Shown in pieces: positions 17,291-26,459 of a stretch of DNA of 64,000 bases. The first letter of the stretch is position 1, and every line of letters starts with the position of its first letter. The stretch is from Aeromonas rivipollensis (lineage in GTDB: Bacteria > Pseudomonadota > Gammaproteobacteria > Enterobacterales > Aeromonadaceae): NCBI RefSeq assembly GCF_010974825.1, contig NZ_JAAILA010000013.1, positions 1 through 64,000 on the forward strand, read 5' to 3'. The notes beneath the pieces were generated by a model, which had not been told where the DNA came from, did not search any database, and was given only the letters and a program-made list of their open reading frames with translations. A program made the position numbers and the translations under genes.

Positions 17291-17363
17291 AAGCGCCCCC
17301 GCCAGGAAGAGCGGCAGCATGTCGTCATGTCAGGAGGTAACCCCATGCAGGATCAGGCCATGA
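17280..17363 (+). other. 27-codon mini-ORF bridging liuE and liuR
   Basis: ATG at 17280 lies 7 bases after AAGGAGAG near the end of liuE and reads MTPESAPARKSGSMSSCQEV onward to a stop inside liuR at 17363. A strong ribosome site serving such a short frame may mark the start of a gene that has been deleted from the operon. Evidence for expression is indirect. Confidence 0.4.
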
Positions 17364-17773
17364 GAGCCGGCAGCTTCTGCGGCAAGGAGCGAACCTACAG
17401 CATCTCCGAGCTGGCTCAGGAGTTCGACATCACCCCGCGCACCATCCGCTACTACGAGGACGAGGGGCTGATCACCCCGGCCCGGGAGGGGCAGACCCGC
17501 ATCTACAGCCACAAGGACAGGATCCGCCTGAAATTGACCCTGCGTGGCAAGCGGCTCGGCTTCAGCCTGGCGGAGATCCGCGAGCTGTTCGACATGTATG
17601 ACACCGACCGCTCGAGCCGGATGCAGCTGCACTCCATGATCCAGCTCATAGAGGCGCGGCGCCACTCCCTGCGCCAGCAGCTCGAAGATATCCAGATGGT
17701 GATGGCCGAGCTGGATGCCGCCGAGCAGCGCTGCATTCACTCCCTGAGCGGCTTGAAGACAGACGCGGATTGA
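17345..17773 (+). CDS. liuR: MerR-family regulator of branched-chain amino acid catabolism
   Basis: A 142-residue MerR protein: the helix-turn-helix and wing lie at residues 14-60 (TYSISELAQEFDITPRTIRY), followed by a dimerisation coiled coil and no metal-binding cysteine loop. This fits LiuR, a repressor of liu/ivd genes in gammaproteobacteria. The ATG at 17345 follows AGGAGGT by 7 bases; the ATG at 17327 lies before that site. It is the last gene of liuABCDE, whereas in many relatives liuR comes first, so here the regulator's own expression would follow the operon. Confidence 0.88.
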   Translation: MQDQAMRAGSFCGKERTYSISELAQEFDITPRTIRYYEDEGLITPAREGQTRIYSHKDRIRLKLTLRGKRLGFSLAEIRELFDMYDTDRSSRMQLHSMIQLIEARRHSLRQQLEDIQMVMAELDAAEQRCIHSLSGLKTDAD

Positions 17774-18092
17774 CCCGCTACGGGGAACCTTTGCCCCCAG
17801 CACAGATGGGGCCAGGGTGCAGGCAGGCGCCCTGGCCCTGACAAGGCCCGCCTGCCCGGCTCCCTAAGCCCCGCTGGCCTGCGCACAGCCCATCAGAGCG
17901 GGCGTGAAAGGCTGCCGACGGCTCAATATCCCTCCCATCCCGAACAAAAAGGCAGGGCCCCACTCTGGCGCAGGAGGCCGAGCCTTGCTCAATAATTCGG
18001 CTAACCCGGACAGAGCAAGGCGCAGCCCGAGAGCCATACCATGATCGAACGGCGATTAATTGCTACCATGTGCGCATCAAATGGAGACCATC
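17774..18092. other. Intergenic region downstream of liuR
   Basis: About 320 bp with no gene. It contains a GC-rich hairpin at 17808-17838, probably ending the liu operon, and the unassigned promoter region of the DUF748 gene. Confidence 0.5.
17808..17838 (+). terminator. Possible terminator hairpin after liuR
   Basis: GGGCCAGGG / CCCTGGCCC stem, 35 bases past the liuR stop, but without a U-run. Confidence 0.4.
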
Positions 18093-20981
18093 ATGCTCAA
18101 GCCTCTGCCCGCTCGCCTGTTGCGTTACGCCCTCTATCTCTGCGCCGGTCTGCTCATCTGCGTCTCCATCTTGCTCTGGCAGGCCCCCAACCTCATCCAG
18201 CGCCACCTGCCGGGCTGGCTCGCCACCCATTATGGTCTGCAGCTCACCCTGGGGAAGATAGAAGTCGGGCTGCGCTCCCCCTCCCTCACCCTGGGGCCCA
18301 GCGCCCTGCTCGATGAGCAGCAACATCCCCTGGTGTCGTTCGACGGGTTGCGGCTCATACCCAGACTAAAGGAGAGCTGGCGCCAGAGGGCCCTGGTGCT
18401 GGAGGAGCTGACCCTGACCGCCCCCAGGGTGGATCTGATGCGCCTGGAGGACAACAAGGGAGAGGTTCGTTGCAACCTGACCGAGGCGCTCGCCCCTTTG
18501 CTCTCGCCAGTGCAAGAGCAGACGCCACCGACCGCCACCGAGCCCGTGGTGGTAAGCATCGGCAAGCTGGCCCTGGTCCAGGGCCAATTCCACTACCGGG
18601 ATAGCCGCAAGCAGCGCAGCCCGGGCTGGGTACCGCCCCTGACGCTCGGCAAGATCGCCCTGCAACTACCCGATTTTTCCAGCGCACCGACGGCCCTCAA
18701 CCGCTACCAGCTGAGTGCGACCCTCAATGAGAAGAGCCCCCTCAAGGCCGACGGTGAGTTCAACATCATGACGGGGGCCGGCAAGGGGCAGCTCAGCCTC
18801 GGCAAGCTGGCCCTCGCCCCCTTGGCCCCGCTTTGGGCCCCCTATGTCAAGGCCACACTGGCCAAGGGAGAGGCCAGCGCCGAGCTGGCGTACCGGCTCA
18901 CGTCAGGCAAGCAGGGGCTGGCATGGCAGATCTCCAAGGGCAAGCTGACCCTGGCCAACTGGCAGCTCAAGAGAAACAAGGGAAGCGAATTCGCCCGCTT
19001 CAACCAGCTGGCCCTGACCGGGATCCGGGTCGATGGCAGCAAGCAGTCCCTCGAGGCCGGGGCCCTCACCCTCAAGGCCCCCGCCGTCACCGCCGTGCTC
19101 GATGAGAAGCAGCAACTGGACCTGGCCGCGCTGCTGATCTCGCCGCCCAGCACCAAAGCGGCGGTCAAACAGCCGAAAGCGAGCAAGCCCTGGCGCTGGC
19201 AGCTCAAGCAGGCCCGCATCAGCCAGGGGGCGCTCAAGCTGACCGAGTCCAGCAGCGGCAAGCCCCTGCTGCGGGATCTCTCGGGGTTGGAGCTCACTCT
19301 GGGGCCCCTCGGCAGCCAACCCGGCCAGAGCAGCCCCCTCACCCTGAAGGGCACCCTGCATCCCCAGGCGACGGTGGCCTTTGATGGCACCCTGGATCTT
19401 AGCCCCTTAGCCCTGAACGGCACCCTCAAGCAACAGGGCTTGCCGCTCACCCTGGCCCAGCCCTATCTGCAGGATCTGCTGCGCATCAGCGTGCGGGACG
19501 GCCAGCTTGCCAGCCGCACCAAACTGGCCCTGGCCACCGATGACAAGGGGGCCCTCAGCAAGCTGGACATCAGCGGCGGGCTCGACATCGAGGGGCTCGA
19601 CGTGCTGGATCGGGCCGACAACCAGCGGCTGCTGCAGATAGACAAGCTGCAACTGAGCGGCCTCCACTATGACGGCATCAGCCAGCAGCTGAAGATAGCC
19701 GACATACTGCTGAGCAAACCCTTCGCCCGCATCGAGATAAGCGAAACTGGGGTCACCAACGTCCAGCAGTTGCTGCTGCCGCAACCGGCCAGCAAGCAGA
19801 GCGCGCCCGCACCGCACATCCTCATCGACCAGGTCCGCACCACCCAGGGCAACCTGCGATTTGCCGATCGCAGCCTGAGCCCGGAATTCGTGGTGGACAT
19901 CGCCTCCCTCGCGGGCCAGAGCCGCCACATCACCAATGTCCCGGGGCAGCGCTCCGAGCTCGACTTCAACGGCAAGGTGGACAGATATGCCCCCGTCACC
20001 ATCAAGGGGGGTGCCAACCTGCTGATCGCCGATCCGGTGCTCGATGTCGCCGTGGCCTTCAACAACCTGGAGCTCACCACCTTCACCCCCTACTCCAGCA
20101 CCTATGCCGGCTACGCCATCGACAAGGGGCAGCTCTCCATGAAGCTCAACTACAAGCTGCAGGGCAACCGGCTGGAGGGGGACAACGACATCACCATCAA
20201 GAAGCTGCAGCTCGGCGAGAAGGTGAAGAGCGAGCAGGCCAAGGATCTGCCTCTGGGCCTTGCCATCGCCCTGCTGAGCGATGCCAGCGGCGTCATCAAG
20301 ATGAACCTCAAGGTGAAGGGCAACCTGGATCAGCCGGATTTCAGCCTGGGCAACATCTTCTGGGACGTGCTCGGCAACACCCTCGGCAAGGCCATCACCT
20401 CCCCCTTCTCCCTGCTGGCCTCCCTGACCGGCGGCACCAAGGACCTCGATGAGCTCCCCTTCCTGCCAGGCGATCCCGCCCTCACCCCGACCCAGCAGAG
20501 CAAGCTGACCACCCTGGCCCAGGCACTGAAAGACAGACCCAGGCTCAGCATGAACATCCGCGGCAAGGTCAACTTCAACCAGGAGCGCCCCATATTGCAG
20601 CGCCAGAAGCTGGAGCGGGTGCTGGCCAAGATCACCGGCAGCCCGGTGGATCTCGCCCTGCTGGAGCAGGACCCCGCCCTGCAGAGTGCCCTGGCCGAGG
20701 CTTATGAGGCCAAGTTCAGCGAAAACCTCGGTACCCTGGCCGATCGCCTGACGCTCCCGGCGCAGAGCCCGGCTCTGCGCGCCCAGGCGGTGATCCTGTT
20801 GCGGGACCAGCAGCTGATCACCGCCAAGTCCCTGCGCAACCTCGCCATGCGCCGGGCCCAGAACACCAAGGAGTATCTGGTGGATACCCAGGGCATCACG
20901 CCGGATCGCCTGTTTGTGCTCGACAGCCAGGTCAAGGAGACGGACAAGGAAGCCAAGGTGGTCCTCACCCTGGATAATTGA
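18093..20981 (+). CDS. AsmA/DUF748-family envelope protein
   Basis: A 962-residue protein with one N-terminal membrane anchor (about residues 8-30) and a long periplasmic part of repeated beta-strand modules (recurrent LxLGKLxL-like strands). The C-terminal third (from LRFADRSLSP onward) matches the DUF748/AsmA-like pattern, and the last ~70 residues resemble an OmpA-like end (RRAQNTKEYLVDTQGITPDRL). Proteins of this class are thought to form bridges for lipid transport or outer-membrane homeostasis; the specific role is unknown. Start at 18093 (MLKPLPARLL): GGAG is 7 bases upstream. It is monocistronic, with a hairpin at 21002. Confidence 0.82.
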   Translation: MLKPLPARLLRYALYLCAGLLICVSILLWQAPNLIQRHLPGWLATHYGLQLTLGKIEVGLRSPSLTLGPSALLDEQQHPLVSFDGLRLIPRLKESWRQRALVLEELTLTAPRVDLMRLEDNKGEVRCNLTEALAPLLSPVQEQTPPTATEPVVVSIGKLALVQGQFHYRDSRKQRSPGWVPPLTLGKIALQLPDFSSAPTALNRYQLSATLNEKSPLKADGEFNIMTGAGKGQLSLGKLALAPLAPLWAPYVKATLAKGEASAELAYRLTSGKQGLAWQISKGKLTLANWQLKRNKGSEFARFNQLALTGIRVDGSKQSLEAGALTLKAPAVTAVLDEKQQLDLAALLISPPSTKAAVKQPKASKPWRWQLKQARISQGALKLTESSSGKPLLRDLSGLELTLGPLGSQPGQSSPLTLKGTLHPQATVAFDGTLDLSPLALNGTLKQQGLPLTLAQPYLQDLLRISVRDGQLASRTKLALATDDKGALSKLDISGGLDIEGLDVLDRADNQRLLQIDKLQLSGLHYDGISQQLKIADILLSKPFARIEISETGVTNVQQLLLPQPASKQSAPAPHILIDQVRTTQGNLRFADRSLSPEFVVDIASLAGQSRHITNVPGQRSELDFNGKVDRYAPVTIKGGANLLIADPVLDVAVAFNNLELTTFTPYSSTYAGYAIDKGQLSMKLNYKLQGNRLEGDNDITIKKLQLGEKVKSEQAKDLPLGLAIALLSDASGVIKMNLKVKGNLDQPDFSLGNIFWDVLGNTLGKAITSPFSLLASLTGGTKDLDELPFLPGDPALTPTQQSKLTTLAQALKDRPRLSMNIRGKVNFNQERPILQRQKLERVLAKITGSPVDLALLEQDPALQSALAEAYEAKFSENLGTLADRLTLPAQSPALRAQAVILLRDQQLITAKSLRNLAMRRAQNTKEYLVDTQGITPDRLFVLDSQVKETDKEAKVVLTLDN

Positions 20982-21001
20982 GCCGCGATGATGGCCCCGC
21001 T

Positions 21002-21021
21002 AAGGGGGGATTTCCCCCCTT
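21002..21021 (+). terminator. Hairpin after the DUF748 gene
   Basis: AAGGGGGG-ATTT-CCCCCCTT, 20 bases past the stop; the tail is pyrimidine-rich but not a clean U-run. Confidence 0.5.
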
Positions 21022-21323
21022 CTGGTTCCTCTTCTCTGATCGCCGCTTAGCTCGCCTCCTTGCTAGCCGCACGCCCTTGGCCCTGCGCCATTCCTCCCCA
21101 GTGAAGAGGCTGACAAGCCGGCACCTGTCCACCCCATGGGAAGATGGGCAAACCCGGCGCGCCACACCGGCCTCCTTCCTGGCGGTGGGCAGACCGCCTC
21201 TGTGTGCCCGCGCCCTCCCCTCAAGCCGGTTGGCGGCAAATACGCGCGCCTTCCTTCTTGTCCCGCCTTGTCCCGCGCTTTCTGGAAGAGAATTCTCGGC
21301 TTCGCTGGCCGGATCCCTGTGTC

Positions 21324-21455
21324 GGGACCAGCAGCGCCACACTCTCCTCTATCCAGCCTCTGTCCGGTCCCAAGTACGCCCCTGCCTGGCGTAGGGACCA
21401 GTAACGCAACTCCGGCCTCAACCCTGCCCCAGGGACGTATTTCCTGCGAAACAGG
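21324..21455. repeat. Two degenerate direct repeats of about 70 bp
   Basis: GGGACCAGCAGCGCCAC at 21324 and GGGACCAGTAACGCAAC at 21395 begin two loosely similar GC-rich stretches. Similarity fades towards the ends. Confidence 0.35.
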
Positions 21456-21670
21456 GCGCTGGCAACACCATGCAGCGGAAGGCTCTGGGTCATCAAAGGG
21501 TGTTGAACAACTCTTGTCTGATGGCATATGAGATGAATTTTCCACCCGGGCGTCACTTGCTCAAGGGCGAGGCGGTACCCACAACCCGGTCATAGCGGCA
21601 GAGGCGTATTTTGTTGCCCGCTTTCATTTCGGAAGCCGCGCATACAAAAAAGCAACATTGAAAACGTTAT

Positions 21671-21697
21671 CCATTCACCTGTCGTCTACCTGAATGG
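21671..21697. promoter_or_regulatory. Inverted repeat in the satP upstream region
   Basis: CCATTCA (21671-21677) and TGAATGG (21691-21697) with 13 bases between, 137 bp before the satP start; GAATGG recurs at 21701. A possible operator; the regulator is unknown. Confidence 0.35.
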
Positions 21698-21834
21698 TAC
21701 GAATGGTTGGTCACTTAAAATTTCGTGTCATTTTTTTACCATTTAGCCCCCTCACCCCCTTGCTCGGGACCAAGAGCCTGCCTAAAATCGCGCGTCTTTT
21801 ATCAACCCCCACCTCTATTTTTGGAGAACGCCAC

Positions 21835-22431
21835 GTGAGCGAAAAATTGGCCAACCCTGCCCCTCTGGGTCTGATGGGTTTCGGTATGACCACCATTCTG
21901 CTGAACATCCATAACGCAGGTTTCTTCCCCATCAGCGCCATGATCCTGGCCATGGGCCTGTGCTATGGCGGTCTGGCCCAGATCATCGCCGGTATCATGG
22001 AGTTCAAGCGTGGCAACACCTTCGGTGTCACCGCCTTCATCTCCTACGGCACCTTCTGGTGGAGCCTGGTGTTCCTGCTGGTAATGCCGACCATGGGTCT
22101 GGCCGAAGCCACTCCCCACGCCTACATGGGCTGGTACCTGCTGATGTGGGGCATGTTCACCCTCTTCATGCTGGTTGGCACCGTCAACTTCCCGCGCGTG
22201 AAGCAGTTCGTGTTCGCCTCCCTGACAGTGCTCTTCTTCCTGCTGGCCGCCCGTGACTTCACCGGCAGCACCCTGATCGGCACCATCGCCGGTTTCGAAG
22301 GCATCATCTGCGGCGCCAGCGCCATCTACCTGGCCATGGCCACAGTGATCAACGAGCAGTTCGGCCGCACTGTGCTGCCGATTGGCGATCACAAGAAAGC
22401 CGCTGCCGTGTCGCTCAAGGCTGCCGCATAA
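21835..22431 (+). CDS. satP: Acetate/succinate channel of the GPR1/FUN34/YaaH family
   Basis: A 198-residue membrane protein with six hydrophobic segments. The family signature at residues 7-22 reads NPAPLGLMGFGMTTIL, and helices with FKRGNTFG, SYGTFWW and GFEGIICG match SatP. It takes up acetate by channel-like proton-coupled transport. The start is GTG at 21835, 8 bases after GGAG; no ATG gives a better beginning. It is monocistronic, with a strong terminator after it. A second acetate system (actP) lies 8 kb away. Confidence 0.92.
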   Translation: MSEKLANPAPLGLMGFGMTTILLNIHNAGFFPISAMILAMGLCYGGLAQIIAGIMEFKRGNTFGVTAFISYGTFWWSLVFLLVMPTMGLAEATPHAYMGWYLLMWGMFTLFMLVGTVNFPRVKQFVFASLTVLFFLLAARDFTGSTLIGTIAGFEGIICGASAIYLAMATVINEQFGRTVLPIGDHKKAAAVSLKAAA

Positions 22432-22460
22432 TCTGCCGCGCCCTGGCGCTCGCGCCCATG

Positions 22461-22491
22461 CAAAAGGCACCCTCGGGTGCCTTTTGTTTTT
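22461..22491 (+). terminator. Terminator shared by satP and mtfA
   Basis: CAAAAGGCACCC-TC-GGGTGCCTTTTG followed by TTTTT. It lies between the convergent genes satP and mtfA. Confidence 0.92.
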
Positions 22492-22509
22492 CTGTCGCCG
22501 CAATGCCGG

Positions 22510-23319
22510 TCAGCTGTGCTGCTCGGCATCCCCCGCCAGCAATCGGGTGGCCGGGAAGCGGGCGGCAGGCTGCTGACCATAGAAGCGGGCGAGCTGCTCG
22601 TAGACGGCGGGATAGACGGCCCGCAGACGCAGGGGCTCGGTGAAGAAGCTCTCGCTACACACCGCGAAAAACTCGGCGGGGTGGGTGGCGGCATAGGGGT
22701 CTATCTGCGTCACCTCTCCCCTGGCCAGCTCTGCATTCATCTCATCGAACGCGCTCTGCAGCGCCTGGGTCCATTGCCGCTGATCCATGCCGCTCGGGAG
22801 CGGCGGCCCCCCGTCGGCATCCCCCCCCAGCATGTCGAGCTTATGCGCCAGCTCGTGGATCACCAGGTTGAAGCCATCCCAGTCCCCATCCTGCTGCAGT
22901 TCGCTCCAGGCCAGCACCAGGGGCCCCTGAGGCCAGGATTCGCCGGCGTTCTCCTCCTCCCACTCGCTCACCAGCCCGAACTCGTCCTGCACCTCCTGGC
23001 GGCGGGTAACGGGCTCGGGGATGATGATCACCTCGTGAAAGCCGCGATACCACTCCAGCCCCAGATGCAAGATGGGCAGCACCGCCTGCAGGGCCAGCAC
23101 TCCCTGCTGACGGGGGCTGAGCTCGACCCCGAGCTGGGTCAGCGTCTTGCGGGAGAGGAAGTGGCGGGCCAGTTCAATCAACTGCTGCTCTTCATCCTGG
23201 GAGAAGCCCTGCAAGATGGGCACGGCCGCCAGGGCCTGCTGCCACTCCAGCGCCTGCGGGGCATGACGCTCCCCGGGAGAGGCAAGACCGAATACCGCTT
23301 TCAACCTGGACCAGAACAC
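22510..23319 (-). CDS. mtfA: MtfA-like zinc metallopeptidase
   Basis: A 269-residue cytosolic protein with the gluzincin motif HELAH (residues 155-159) and a downstream glutamate in PAEFFAVCSESFF, as in E. coli MtfA (265 residues). MtfA binds and inactivates the glucose-PTS repressor Mlc and has aminopeptidase activity. No Mlc or ptsG gene is nearby, so the partner cannot be confirmed here. It stands alone, and the GNAT gene in the same orientation ends 20 bp upstream of it. Confidence 0.9.
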   Translation of the reverse strand: MFWSRLKAVFGLASPGERHAPQALEWQQALAAVPILQGFSQDEEQQLIELARHFLSRKTLTQLGVELSPRQQGVLALQAVLPILHLGLEWYRGFHEVIIIPEPVTRRQEVQDEFGLVSEWEEENAGESWPQGPLVLAWSELQQDGDWDGFNLVIHELAHKLDMLGGDADGGPPLPSGMDQRQWTQALQSAFDEMNAELARGEVTQIDPYAATHPAEFFAVCSESFFTEPLRLRAVYPAVYEQLARFYGQQPAARFPATRLLAGDAEQHS

Positions 23320-23338
23320 ACAGACTCCTCATGCCACA

Positions 23339-23770
23339 TCAGAATAATTTCACGAACCGTTTCGGCCGCTCGCCATACCCTTGCGCCAGGTAGAAGCGGT
23401 GAGCCCCCTCGCGCTTTAGGCTGCTGGAGAGCTCCAGCTGGCTGCAGCCCGAGGCCAGCGCCCGCGCCTCGGCCTCTGCCAGCAGCAGGGCGCCAATGCC
23501 GCCACTCCTTGCACCTTCATCGATAACCAGCGCCGAGATCAGGCCCCAGGCTGGTGCAAGGTGCACGGGTTGCAGCCGATGCCAGATCAGCACCCCCACC
23601 ATGTCCCCATGGCGCTCTGCCACCAGCACCTCCCGAGCGGGATCCGGCTCGGCCAGCCGTCCGTCCACCTCCTCGCCCGGGATGGGATAACCCAACTGTG
23701 CGAACAGTGCTGACAACAGGGCGCCATCCCCCCGCTCGGCGAGACGAATGGTGCAGTTATCTTCTCTCAT
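23339..23770 (-). CDS. GNAT-family N-acetyltransferase
   Basis: A 143-residue acetyltransferase. ISALVIDEGARSGGIGALLL carries the acetyl-CoA-binding R/Q-x-x-G-x-G/A pattern in the variant RSGGIG, and the final FYLAQGYGERPKRFVK is the conserved GNAT last strand (FY...GY). The start at 23770 has AGGAG 6 bases upstream; the frame extends further without homology. Substrate unknown. It may be cotranscribed with mtfA, 20 bp downstream. Confidence 0.82.
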   Translation of the reverse strand: MREDNCTIRLAERGDGALLSALFAQLGYPIPGEEVDGRLAEPDPAREVLVAERHGDMVGVLIWHRLQPVHLAPAWGLISALVIDEGARSGGIGALLLAEAEARALASGCSQLELSSSLKREGAHRFYLAQGYGERPKRFVKLF

Positions 23771-23874
23771 TGTCACTCCTGGCCTCCTATTTGCACTGTG
23801 CCCTGCGGGCTCCTGGATCTGGAAAAGATGCACCTGATGGGTAAGTTCCGAATCTTGTCCAGTTCCACGCACCA

Positions 23875-23904
23875 TTTGTTAATGTCAATTCACAAATTAA
23901 CAAA
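23875..23904. promoter_or_regulatory. Inverted repeat upstream of the AGCS symporter gene
   Basis: TTTGTTAAT (23875-23883) and ATTAACAAA (23896-23904) are perfect 9-bp arms spaced by 12 bp, in the divergent region between the GNAT and symporter genes. Likely an operator; the regulator is not identified. Confidence 0.5.
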
Positions 23905-24082
23905 GTGACAACACTTTTCACTAGGAAGGGCCGATACAAACCGATATGTTAAATCCCGCGGACTAACCAGTCGAAAGTCCCGCACAATACTGAGTGGCCC
24001 CCTTGGTCACCGCATATTTCAATGTTAAGGGAGCGAGGCATATAGACCTCGCCAAGACAGCGCAACAAAGGAGTTGTTGTAC

Positions 24083-25579
24083 ATGAATGAGATCGTCAAT
24101 GCCATCAATGGCGTGATTTGGAGCCCAGCGCTCATCTATCTGTGCCTGGGGGTGGGCCTCTACTTCTCCCTGCGCAGCCGTTTCCTGCAACTGCGCCACA
24201 TGAAAGAGATGGTGCGCCTGATGTTCCAGGGCAAGGGCAACGATGCCGGTGTCTCCTCCTTCCAGGCACTCTCCATGACCCTGGCCGGTCGGGTCGGTAC
24301 CGGCAACATCGCCGGCGTCGCCACCGCCATCACCTTCGGGGGCCCGGGCGCCCTGTTCTGGATGTGGATGGTCGCCTTCCTCGGCGCCAGCTCCGCCTTC
24401 GTGGAGTCCACCCTGGGTCAGGTCTACAAGGAGAAGATCAACGGTGAATACCGCGGCGGCCCGGCCTTCTACATCGAGAAAGGGCTCGGCATGAAGTGGT
24501 ACGCCTGGACCTTCGCCATCGCCACCATCTTCGCCTGCGGCGTCTTGCTGCCTGGGGTGCAAGCGAACTCCATCGGCTCCAGCCTGCAGACCGCCTTTGA
24601 CATCGATCCGAACGTCACCGCCGCCGGTCTGGCGCTGCTGCTCGGCTTCATCATCTTCGGCGGCGTCAAGCGCATCGCCAACTTCGCCAGTACTGTGGTG
24701 CCCTTCATGGCGCTGGGCTACATCATCGTCGCCTGCGTCATCATCGCCCTCAACATCGGCCAGCTGCCGGGTGTGATCCTGCTGATCTGGAAGAGCGCCT
24801 TCGGGATGGAAGCCGGTTTCGGTGCCATCCTGGGTCTGGCCATCATGTGGGGCGTCAAACGCGGCGTCTACTCCAACGAAGCGGCTCAGGGCACAGGCCC
24901 GCACGCCTCCTCCGCCGCCGCCGTGAGCCACCCGGCCAAACAGGGCCTGGTGCAGGCGTTCTCCGTCTACATCGACACCCTGTTCGTCTGCTCCGCCACC
25001 GGCTTTATGCTGCTGATCACCGGCCTGTACAACGTACAGGGACCGGACGGCGCCGCCATCTATACCGGCATCGCCGGCATCGCGGCCGGTCCCGGCTATG
25101 TGCAGACCGCCATGGAGAGCATGATGCCCGGCTTTGGCAACTACTTCGTCGCCATCGCCCTGTTCTTCTTCGCGTTCACCACCATAGTGGCCTACTACTA
25201 CATCGCCGAAACCAACATCGCCTTTATCAACCGCAAGATTAACCGTCCCTGGCTCACCTTCCTGCTGAAGATTGCGCTGATGGCGGCCACCGTCTATGGC
25301 ACAGTCAAGACCGCCGATCTGGCCTGGGGTCTGGGTGACATCGGGGTCGGCCTGATGGCCTGGCTCAACATCGGCGCCATACTGATGCTGCAAAAGCCCG
25401 CCTTCGCCTGCCTCAAGGATTACGAGGCACAGCTGGCACAGGGGGTTGATCCCGTGTTCCACCCGGAGAAGCTCGGTATCAAGAACGCGGATTACTGGAT
25501 TGACAACCGCGCCGAGGTCAACCTGATGCGCGAGCAAACCGGCCACCCCTTCGAGGCGGACCCGGATACCGTCAAATAA
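24083..25579 (+). CDS. Sodium:alanine/glycine symporter (AGCS family)
   Basis: A 498-residue transporter with about 11 membrane segments. The family signature GRVGTGNIAGVATAI (about residues 73-87) forms the substrate site; GGPGALFWMW and KRGVYSNEAAQGTGPHA are further AGCS-specific blocks. It imports alanine or glycine with sodium (or proton). Start at 24083: AAGGAG is 9 bases upstream, while an in-frame TTG at 24074 is less likely. Single-gene unit with its own terminator. Confidence 0.93.
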   Translation: MNEIVNAINGVIWSPALIYLCLGVGLYFSLRSRFLQLRHMKEMVRLMFQGKGNDAGVSSFQALSMTLAGRVGTGNIAGVATAITFGGPGALFWMWMVAFLGASSAFVESTLGQVYKEKINGEYRGGPAFYIEKGLGMKWYAWTFAIATIFACGVLLPGVQANSIGSSLQTAFDIDPNVTAAGLALLLGFIIFGGVKRIANFASTVVPFMALGYIIVACVIIALNIGQLPGVILLIWKSAFGMEAGFGAILGLAIMWGVKRGVYSNEAAQGTGPHASSAAAVSHPAKQGLVQAFSVYIDTLFVCSATGFMLLITGLYNVQGPDGAAIYTGIAGIAAGPGYVQTAMESMMPGFGNYFVAIALFFFAFTTIVAYYYIAETNIAFINRKINRPWLTFLLKIALMAATVYGTVKTADLAWGLGDIGVGLMAWLNIGAILMLQKPAFACLKDYEAQLAQGVDPVFHPEKLGIKNADYWIDNRAEVNLMREQTGHPFEADPDTVK

Positions 25580-25595
25580 TCAGACGGCACAATGC

Positions 25596-25624
25596 AAAAT
25601 GGCAGCTTAGGCTGCCATTTTTAT
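25596..25624 (+). terminator. Terminator after the AGCS symporter gene
   Basis: AAATGGCAGC-TTAG-GCTGCCATTT followed by TTATTT, between convergent genes. Confidence 0.9.
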
Positions 25625-25652
25625 TTGTGCTCTCTTGAGAGTGAGCGCCGGT

Positions 25653-26459
25653 TCAGAGCGCGTTGCGGCGGGGTCCGAACGGCAGGCGCCAGCGAAACAG
25701 GCTGTTGAGGGTCGCCCGCCACTGATTGGGGCGCCCCAGGATCTGCTTTTGCAACCGGGTCTCTTCCTTCAGCATCACCTCATCGCTGCGGGCCCAGGCC
25801 TGATGGTAGAGCTGTTTGATCCCCGCCAGCGCATCCGGCGACTTGGTGATCAGGGTCCTGGCGAACTCCCGCGCCGCGTCGAGGGGATCCTCGCAGACCC
25901 GGCTCACCAGCCCGAGCGCCCGCGCCTCATGGGCATCCAGCTCGCGGCCGCTCATGGCCAGTTCCATGGCGGTGTCCACCCCCATCAGATTGCGCAGGGT
26001 GACGCTGCCACTCATGTCGGGGATGATGCCCCACTTGATCTCCATCACCGAGAAGCGGCAATCCGGGGTGCTGAAACGAAAATCGGCCCCGAGCGCAATC
26101 TGCAGGCCGCCGCCGAAACAGACCCCCTGGGTCACGGCGATCACCGGCACCGGCAACTGGTGCCAGCCATAGGCGACCCGCTGGGCCAGGTTGGTCGCCT
26201 CATCCGCCTCGCGTCTCAATATTTCCAGGGCCGCCACCGGCTGTCTCAGCATGGATTTCACATCCAGCCCGGCGCAGAACGCCCGCCCCTCGCCGTGCAG
26301 GATCACAGCCCGCAACCCCTTGTGGCGCGCAAGCTGGTTCAGCGTCTCGTCGATGGCGCCGAACATGGTCCTGTCCAGCGCATTGAGCTTGTCCCCCCGG
26401 GTCAGCATCACCTCTGCGATGCCGTCCCGGATCTCGCACCTGATCCTTGGCTTGTCCAT
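25653..26459 (-). CDS. Crotonase/enoyl-CoA hydratase-isomerase family protein
   Basis: A 268-residue crotonase-fold protein. AFCAGLDVKSM is the oxyanion loop. GGGLQIAL has Gln where hydratases have the first catalytic Glu. Glu and Asp eight residues apart in MEIKWGIIPDMSG resemble dienoyl-CoA isomerases, so it is more likely an isomerase or side-chain enzyme than a classical hydratase. Start at 26459 after AAGGA. Divergent from the DUF294 gene; no pathway neighbours reveal its substrate. Confidence 0.82.
   Translation of the reverse strand: MDKPRIRCEIRDGIAEVMLTRGDKLNALDRTMFGAIDETLNQLARHKGLRAVILHGEGRAFCAGLDVKSMLRQPVAALEILRREADEATNLAQRVAYGWHQLPVPVIAVTQGVCFGGGLQIALGADFRFSTPDCRFSVMEIKWGIIPDMSGSVTLRNLMGVDTAMELAMSGRELDAHEARALGLVSRVCEDPLDAAREFARTLITKSPDALAGIKQLYHQAWARSDEVMLKEETRLQKQILGRPNQWRATLNSLFRWRLPFGPRRNAL

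Larger units (their letters stand above)
20982..21834. other. 850-bp region without a convincing gene
   Basis: Several overlapping open frames exist on both strands, but none has a ribosome site or recognisable protein pattern. A hairpin is at 21002-21021. Two diverged copies of a roughly 70-bp unit beginning GGGACCAG lie near 21324 and 21395. The satP leader occupies the last 180 bp and includes a CCATTCA/TGAATGG inverted repeat. It could hide a decayed gene or small RNA; I cannot support one. Confidence 0.55.
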
